The position numbers and the translations under genes are program-made. Positions 56,809 through 64,000 of a stretch of DNA of 64,000 nt are shown one piece after another (position 1 is the first letter of the stretch; the number at the start of each line of letters is the position of its first letter). The stretch is taken from positions 8,994 through 72,993 of the forward strand of contig JBCDFV010000022.1 of NCBI GenBank assembly GCA_039177555.1. The letters run 5' to 3'. This DNA is from JANQGH01 sp039177555 (GTDB taxonomy: Bacteria; Pseudomonadota; Alphaproteobacteria; DSM-16000; Inquilinaceae). The notes beneath the pieces are model-generated. The model did not search any database. It was not told the origin of the DNA and worked only from the letters and a program-made list of their open reading frames with translations.

Positions 56809-57594
56809 TCAGGATTTCAGTTGCAGGGCGGTCTGGGCTTCCAAAAGCAGACTGTGGACCAGCCGATGGCTGCCATCGACATAGCGGCGGACCCAGAAGC
56901 TGTCGAGATAGTGGTCCATTGAGCGGATCGCGGCGTAGGAGCCGACGTCGCCGATCCGGACGTTGAAGTAGAAGACGTGGGAAAAGCACGGATCGCCGTC
57001 TTGCGGCAGCCCGAACGCGCTGATCACATTGTAGTCGTAGCTGGGGATATCGAGTTGGGCGACCAGCGCCGGCAGATCGTCGCCAAGCTGGCCCAGCCGC
57101 TCGATCGTCGGCTGATATCGGCCCAAAAGGGCGCTCAGGCCCGCAAAGGCGAGGTCCCGCTGCCGCCCCTCAAGCGTGTCCATCGCGGTCTGGATCAGGC
57201 CGGACACAGCCGCCGGATCGATTTGCTTCAGCAGGTCAACCGCGCCGATCGCGCTGGCATCGGACACGTCGTGGTCGATGGCATAGCCCGGCCGATCGAA
57301 CGAAAGATTGCCGCGAAAGGCGTTCTCCGCATAGGCGTAGTAGACGGTCGCCATCGCCACGGCCTCGGCCAGCGTCATGAAGGCGGCCGATTCGCGGCAC
57401 CGGAGATCGAGATTGTCGACGCCGAAAAAGGTTATCGGCGTGCCGTTGTTCGACGGGTCAGGCCGCACCCAATCCTGCGCCGCCAGGGTCAGCGGATGGT
57501 CGAGATAACCGGGTAGAGGCTGTTGAGCGTCGGCGCCCGTCAGGTGAAGGCCTGACAGGATCGCCACCAAGGCTGCCATCCACCACCGTGTCAC
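56809..57594 (-). CDS. Unrecognised secreted protein
   Basis: A 261-aa protein of no family I know. The signal peptide is MTRWWMAALVAILSGLHLTGADAQQ. The mature part has two cysteines (DLRCRESAAF and DGDPCFSHV), a helical middle region (about 90-170) and a C-terminal half rich in aromatic residues (SYDYNVISAFG, FYFNVRIGDVGSY, DHYLDSFWVRRYVDG). It is probably periplasmic. GTG start. It lies between the RutR-box region and lysR on the same strand as both, with about 40 nt to lysR. Confidence 0.6.
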   Translation of the reverse strand: MTRWWMAALVAILSGLHLTGADAQQPLPGYLDHPLTLAAQDWVRPDPSNNGTPITFFGVDNLDLRCRESAAFMTLAEAVAMATVYYAYAENAFRGNLSFDRPGYAIDHDVSDASAIGAVDLLKQIDPAAVSGLIQTAMDTLEGRQRDLAFAGLSALLGRYQPTIERLGQLGDDLPALVAQLDIPSYDYNVISAFGLPQDGDPCFSHVFYFNVRIGDVGSYAAIRSMDHYLDSFWVRRYVDGSHRLVHSLLLEAQTALQLKS

Positions 57595-57634
57595 GATCGA
57601 TAATCCACAGCCAACGCGTGCCGACGGCGTGCCG

Positions 57635-58525
57635 TCAGAACTTGGCCTCGGCGACCTTCTTGATCAGGAAGTCGCGGAACACCGATATCCGCTTTGAGTG
57701 GCGCAGCTCTTCGGCGTAGACGAAGTAGGCCTCGGCCTTCGGCCCGCTCACCTCCGGCAGCACCCGCACGATGTTCAGGTTCTCGTCGATCATGTAGTCG
57801 GGCAGGGCGGCCAGGCCCAGGCCGCTGCGCACCGCGCGGTAGATGGCGTACTGGTTGTTGACCTCCAGGATCACGTTGCGCTCGCCCGGCTCCGGGTCGC
57901 CGACGGCGGTGATCCAGTTGATGTCGTGGATCGGCGGCCTGGTGTCGTGGCCATAGACGATCAGATCGTGGTTTTTCAGATCCTCGACCGTTTGCGGGAT
58001 GCCGCGACGCTTCAGATAGTCCACCGAGCCGTAGATGTGGAAGCGTACGGTCATCAGATGGCGCTGGATCAGGTCCGGCTGGCGTGGCTCCGTCATGCGC
58101 ACGGCCACGTCGGCCTCGCGCATGCCCAGGTCAAGTTCGCTGTCGTCGATCAAGAGGGACAGCTGAATGTCCGGGTACAGCGTCAGGAACTCGCGCGCCC
58201 GAGGGGTCAGCCAGGTCGAGCCGAAGGCGACCGTGGTCGTCACCCGCAACTGGCCCGCCGCCTGCTTCTTGCTTTCGACAAGCTGGGCCTCGGTGATCGA
58301 CAGCTTGGCGAAGACCTCGTGGGCGGTCTTGTACAACAGCTCGCCCTGCTCGGTCAGGATCAGGCCGCGCGCGTGCCGGTGGAACAGCGGCACGTTCAGG
58401 CTCTCCTCAAGCGCGCTGATTTGCCGGCTGACCGCCGACTGGCTGAGGTTCAGCCTTTCGCCCGCATGGGTGAAGCTGCCCGCCTCGGCCACGGCGTGAA
58501 ACACGCGCAGCTTATCCCAATCCAT
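57635..58525 (-). CDS. LysR family transcriptional regulator
   Basis: A 296-aa regulator. The HTH is DWDKLRVFHAVAEAGSFTHAGERLNLSQSAVSRQISALEESLNVPLF, followed by the two-lobe effector domain. Start at the ATG of MDWDKL; the open frame begins six codons earlier with a GTG. It lies downstream of trxB on the same strand with about 170 nt between; this neighbourhood is common in alphaproteobacteria, but the effector is unknown. Confidence 0.9.
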   Translation of the reverse strand: MDWDKLRVFHAVAEAGSFTHAGERLNLSQSAVSRQISALEESLNVPLFHRHARGLILTEQGELLYKTAHEVFAKLSITEAQLVESKKQAAGQLRVTTTVAFGSTWLTPRAREFLTLYPDIQLSLLIDDSELDLGMREADVAVRMTEPRQPDLIQRHLMTVRFHIYGSVDYLKRRGIPQTVEDLKNHDLIVYGHDTRPPIHDINWITAVGDPEPGERNVILEVNNQYAIYRAVRSGLGLAALPDYMIDENLNIVRVLPEVSGPKAEAYFVYAEELRHSKRISVFRDFLIKKVAEAKF

Positions 58526-58696
58526 GCGTCCGCGAGCGACCACTTCGTTTTGTTCCTCTCACAAGCCAACGGCCGGGTCGGAGCCCGCCGCGGCGTTCCA
58601 CTTGTCCGTTGTTTGGCCCGGTCCGGGCCGTGAGCGACTATGTACCCATTGTCGCCGTTTGGCGCGGCGAAGGCAATCGTCCTTGGGTGAATATAC

Positions 58697-59710
58697 CTAT
58701 TCTGCGGCCTGGCTGGGAGAGTCTTCCAACCCATCCCGACCGCCGATGCGCGGCGAAACGTCGGCAATCTCGTGCTCGGCCAGGAATTTTTCCGCCTCCA
58801 GCGCGGCCATGCAGCCCATGCCGGCCGCCGTGACCGCCTGGCGATAGATCTTGTCCTTCACGTCGCCGGCGGCGAAGACGCCGGGAATGTCGGTCGCGGT
58901 CGAATCGGGGGCGGTCAGGATGTAGCCGCCCGCATCCATCTCCACCTTGCCCTTGAACACGGCCGTGGCCGGGTCGTGGCCGATGGCGACGAAGACGCCG
59001 TCGACGTCGATGTCACGGGTTTCGCCGGTCTTGCTGTGGGCCAGCCGGATGCCGGTGACAGCCGGCGGATCGCCGCCGCCGAGGATCTCCTTCACCTGGT
59101 GATCCCAGATCACCTCGATCTTCGGATTGGCGAACAGGCGATTCTGCAGGATTTTCTCCGCGCGAAGCTGATCGCGGCGATGGACCAAGGTGACCTTGGT
59201 GGCGTGATTGGTCAGGAACAGCGCCTCCTCGACGGCCGAATTGCCGCCGCCGATCACCGCGACCTCCTTGCCGCGAAAGAAAAAGCCGTCGCAGGTCGCG
59301 CACGCGCTGACGCCTTGGCCCTGATACTTCTGTTCCGAAGGCAGCCCCAGCCAGCGGGCCTGGGCGCCGGTGGCGATGATCACCGTGTCGGCGACATAGC
59401 GATCGCCGGAATCGGCCGTGCAGGTGAACGGCCGGGACGAAAAGTCCACATCCGTGATCACGTCGAACATCATGCGCGTGCCGACATGCTCTGCCTGGCC
59501 CGCCATCTGTTCCATCAGCCACGGGCCTTGGATCACGTCGGCGAAACCCGGATAGTTCTCCACGTCGGTGGTAATGGTCATCTGGCCGCCCGGCTGCAGA
59601 CCTTGCACCAGGATCGGCTCCAAACTGGCGCGCGCCGCATAGATCGCGGCGGTGTAGCCCGCCGGGCCCGAGCCGATGATCAACACCTTCGTACGATGGG
59701 TTTCTGGCAT
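58697..59710 (-). CDS. trxB: Thioredoxin reductase
   Basis: A 337-aa FAD/NADPH enzyme that keeps thioredoxin reduced. The FAD site is VLIIGSGPAGYTAAIYAARA, the redox pair CATC lies in SACATCDGFFFRG, the NADPH site is VAVIGGGNSAVEEALFL, and GVFAAGDVKD is the second FAD motif. The length is slightly over the usual 320 because of a C-terminal extension. It is divergent from an Lrp-type regulator across about 200 nt. Confidence 0.95.
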   Translation of the reverse strand: MPETHRTKVLIIGSGPAGYTAAIYAARASLEPILVQGLQPGGQMTITTDVENYPGFADVIQGPWLMEQMAGQAEHVGTRMMFDVITDVDFSSRPFTCTADSGDRYVADTVIIATGAQARWLGLPSEQKYQGQGVSACATCDGFFFRGKEVAVIGGGNSAVEEALFLTNHATKVTLVHRRDQLRAEKILQNRLFANPKIEVIWDHQVKEILGGGDPPAVTGIRLAHSKTGETRDIDVDGVFVAIGHDPATAVFKGKVEMDAGGYILTAPDSTATDIPGVFAAGDVKDKIYRQAVTAAGMGCMAALEAEKFLAEHEIADVSPRIGGRDGLEDSPSQAAE

Positions 59711-59912
59711 GATATGTGCTTCCTGAATCGGCGCTGTCGGATGACGCCAATTTGACGGTTCGCCACCCTAATCCCGCTCCGCCGCGGTTCACAAGGGCGC
59801 GCTTTCCAGATAGTCATGGCGCGCGGGTTTTGCTAGCCGTTGCCCCTTGTGCTGCCGCGCGCTCGGTAATATTTTTGCGCAATCCCCTATCAGATTGTTA
59901 CGAGAAAACCCA

Positions 59913-60404
59913 ATGCGCCGCATCAAGCTTGACCGGATCGACCGCCGTATCCTTCGCGATCTGCAAAACAATGGTCGCATGACAAACGTCGAACTGGCCA
60001 AGCGCGCGGGAATTTCCGCGCCCCCCTGCCTCAGGCGCGTGCGCGCCTTGGAGGAGGCCGGCTTCATCCGCGGCTATCACGCGGACCTCAATCCCGAGGC
60101 GCTGGGCTTCGGCGTCACCGTGTTCGCCCAGGTCGGCCTGTCCAGCCAGGCCGAGGTCGATTTGAAGGCGTTCGAAGACCTGGTGAACGAATGGCCGCTG
60201 GTGCGCGAGTGCCACATGCTGGCCGGCGAGATGGACTTCCTGTTGAAGGTCGTGGCCGAGGATTGGGACGCCTATCAGCGGTTCCTGACCACACAGCTTA
60301 CGGCCGCGCCCAACGTCAGCCACGTGAAGTCGGCACTGGCCATCCGCACCAGCAAGCTGCAGCCGGGCGTTCCCGTTGATGTCGATGGGGCGGACGCCGG
60401 CTAA
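59913..60404 (+). CDS. Lrp/AsnC family transcriptional regulator
   Basis: A 163-aa regulator: HTH IKLDRIDRRILRDLQNNGRMTNVELAKRAGISAPPCLRRVRALEEAGFIRG, then a RAM domain with ECHMLAGEMDFLLKVVAED. The start is ATG at 59913; the open frame to 59847 has no ribosome binding site. Divergent from trxB and convergent with greA. Together with trxB and lysR it forms a neighbourhood seen in many alphaproteobacteria. Confidence 0.9.
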   Translation: MRRIKLDRIDRRILRDLQNNGRMTNVELAKRAGISAPPCLRRVRALEEAGFIRGYHADLNPEALGFGVTVFAQVGLSSQAEVDLKAFEDLVNEWPLVRECHMLAGEMDFLLKVVAEDWDAYQRFLTTQLTAAPNVSHVKSALAIRTSKLQPGVPVDVDGADAG

Positions 60405-60434
60405 CCAGCGCCCGGCTTCTGGGGTCGAGGCTAC

Positions 60435-60908
60435 TTAAACAAACCGGATCTGAACGATCTCGTAGCTTTTTGAGCCGCGCGGCGTGCTCACCTCGACCGA
60501 TTCGCCGACGGCCTTGCCGATCAGCGAGCGGGCGAGGGGTGCGGTGATCGACAGCCGGCCGGACTTGATGTCGGACTCATCCTGCCCGACGATCTGATAC
60601 TCGGCCTCTTCGTCGGTATCCTCGTCGGCCAGCCGGACGGTGGCGCCGAACTTCACGGCGTCGCCGGACAGCTTCGCCACGTCGATGACCTCGGCGCGCG
60701 AAATCTTGTCCTCCAGCTCCATGACCCGGCCTTCGATGAAGCTCTGCCGTTCCCGGGCGGCGTGGTATTCCGCGTTTTCCGAAAGATCCCCGTGTTCGCG
60801 CGCCTCGGCGATCGCTTTGATGATCTCCGGCCGGGCGACGCTTTTCAGGTGCCTCAGCTCTTCGATCAGGCGGTCGTAACCGTCAGCCGTCATGGGTACC
60901 TTGTTCAT
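60435..60908 (-). CDS. greA: Transcription elongation factor GreA
   Basis: A 157-aa factor that rescues backtracked RNA polymerase by stimulating transcript cleavage. The N-terminal coiled coil (MTADGYDRLIEELRHL to KISRAEVID) carries the tip acidic residues in HGDLSENAEYHAARE. The C-terminal FKBP-like domain has SPLARSLIGK-like APLARSLIGKAVGE. Start at the ATG of MNKVPMT with AGGA 6 nt upstream. It lies downstream of carB on the same strand. Confidence 0.96.
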   Translation of the reverse strand: MNKVPMTADGYDRLIEELRHLKSVARPEIIKAIAEAREHGDLSENAEYHAARERQSFIEGRVMELEDKISRAEVIDVAKLSGDAVKFGATVRLADEDTDEEAEYQIVGQDESDIKSGRLSITAPLARSLIGKAVGESVEVSTPRGSKSYEIVQIRFV

Positions 60909-61067
60909 CAGCATTCCTGCCTAGTCGTTCACAACACTCAACGCGTCAACTACAGCTTCCATCGCAACGACCCGAGGTACAGATGCAATCACGCCCGGCC
61001 CCGGTCAGAGGGTCAGGCGTCAATGACGATCATCCCTGTCGCGCCGACGCCGAATCCAAAGCGGCCG

Positions 61068-64000
<2,933 letters not shown>

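Overview
The window is GC-rich, densely packed chromosomal DNA from a Gram-negative bacterium, most likely an alphaproteobacterium and plausibly of the Rhodospirillales (inference). The pointers are an Usg protein, an IalB-like periplasmic protein, an alphaproteobacterial-type MntR beside a Mn(II) transporter, a LivK neighbour with a DUF6867-like C-terminus, a trxB-Lrp-LysR neighbourhood, a carB-greA pair, heme A synthase and CIRCE-controlled groESL. There are no phage modules, insertion sequences or CRISPR arrays. The only mobile-element trace is one stranded tyrosine-recombinase gene.

Layout. 0.3-9 kb: tRNA-Gly(CCC), a PfpI/DJ-1-fold protein without its nucleophile, a complete peptide ABC transporter (oppABCDF order on the minus strand), heme A synthase and a glyoxalase-fold protein. 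9-11 kb: a gene-free stretch and an integrase-like gene that lacks the catalytic tyrosine. 11-16.6 kb: an assimilatory sulfur operon (sulfite reductase, split siroheme synthesis, APS/PAPS reductase) that carries its own NADPH-ferredoxin reductase and [2Fe-2S] ferredoxin, preceded by palindromes that reach the ribosome binding site. 16.6-23.4 kb: LysE exporter, Tag glycosylase, a phosphatase, a 2OG-Fe(II) oxygenase, DUF3052, Usg and groESL. 23.5-34 kb: arsR-arsC-aquaporin, AEC transporter, MarR, a SanA-like protein, hisS, a fluoroacetate-dehalogenase-like hydrolase, HPPD with a divergent Lrp regulator, a PNPOx-like flavoprotein, IalB and a beta-lactamase-fold hydrolase.

34.3-38.2 kb is an O-acyltransferase cassette: two SGNH proteins, an MBOAT protein and a small membrane protein. 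38.2-42.8 kb is mntR with a divergent Mn/Zn ABC transporter. 42.8-51 kb holds purU, an aldose-epimerase-like gene and a HAAT-type amino-acid transporter (livHMGF, a DUF6867 fusion, livK). livK has a strongly structured leader and a C-terminal leucine-zipper-like tail. 51-56.6 kb has glycogen phosphorylase and a minus-strand operon in which a RutR-like regulator with a matching RutR box is translationally coupled to a glycosyltransferase and a WecA/MraY-type enzyme. 56.8-64 kb has an unrecognised secreted protein, LysR, trxB, a divergent Lrp, greA and carB, which runs off the right edge.

The strongest leads are the RutR-controlled glycan operon, the livK leader together with its coiled-coil tail and the DUF6867 fusion, the self-powered cys operon with its palindromes, and the recombinase without a nucleophile. 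Function calls rest on reading protein motifs by eye; no database search was run.
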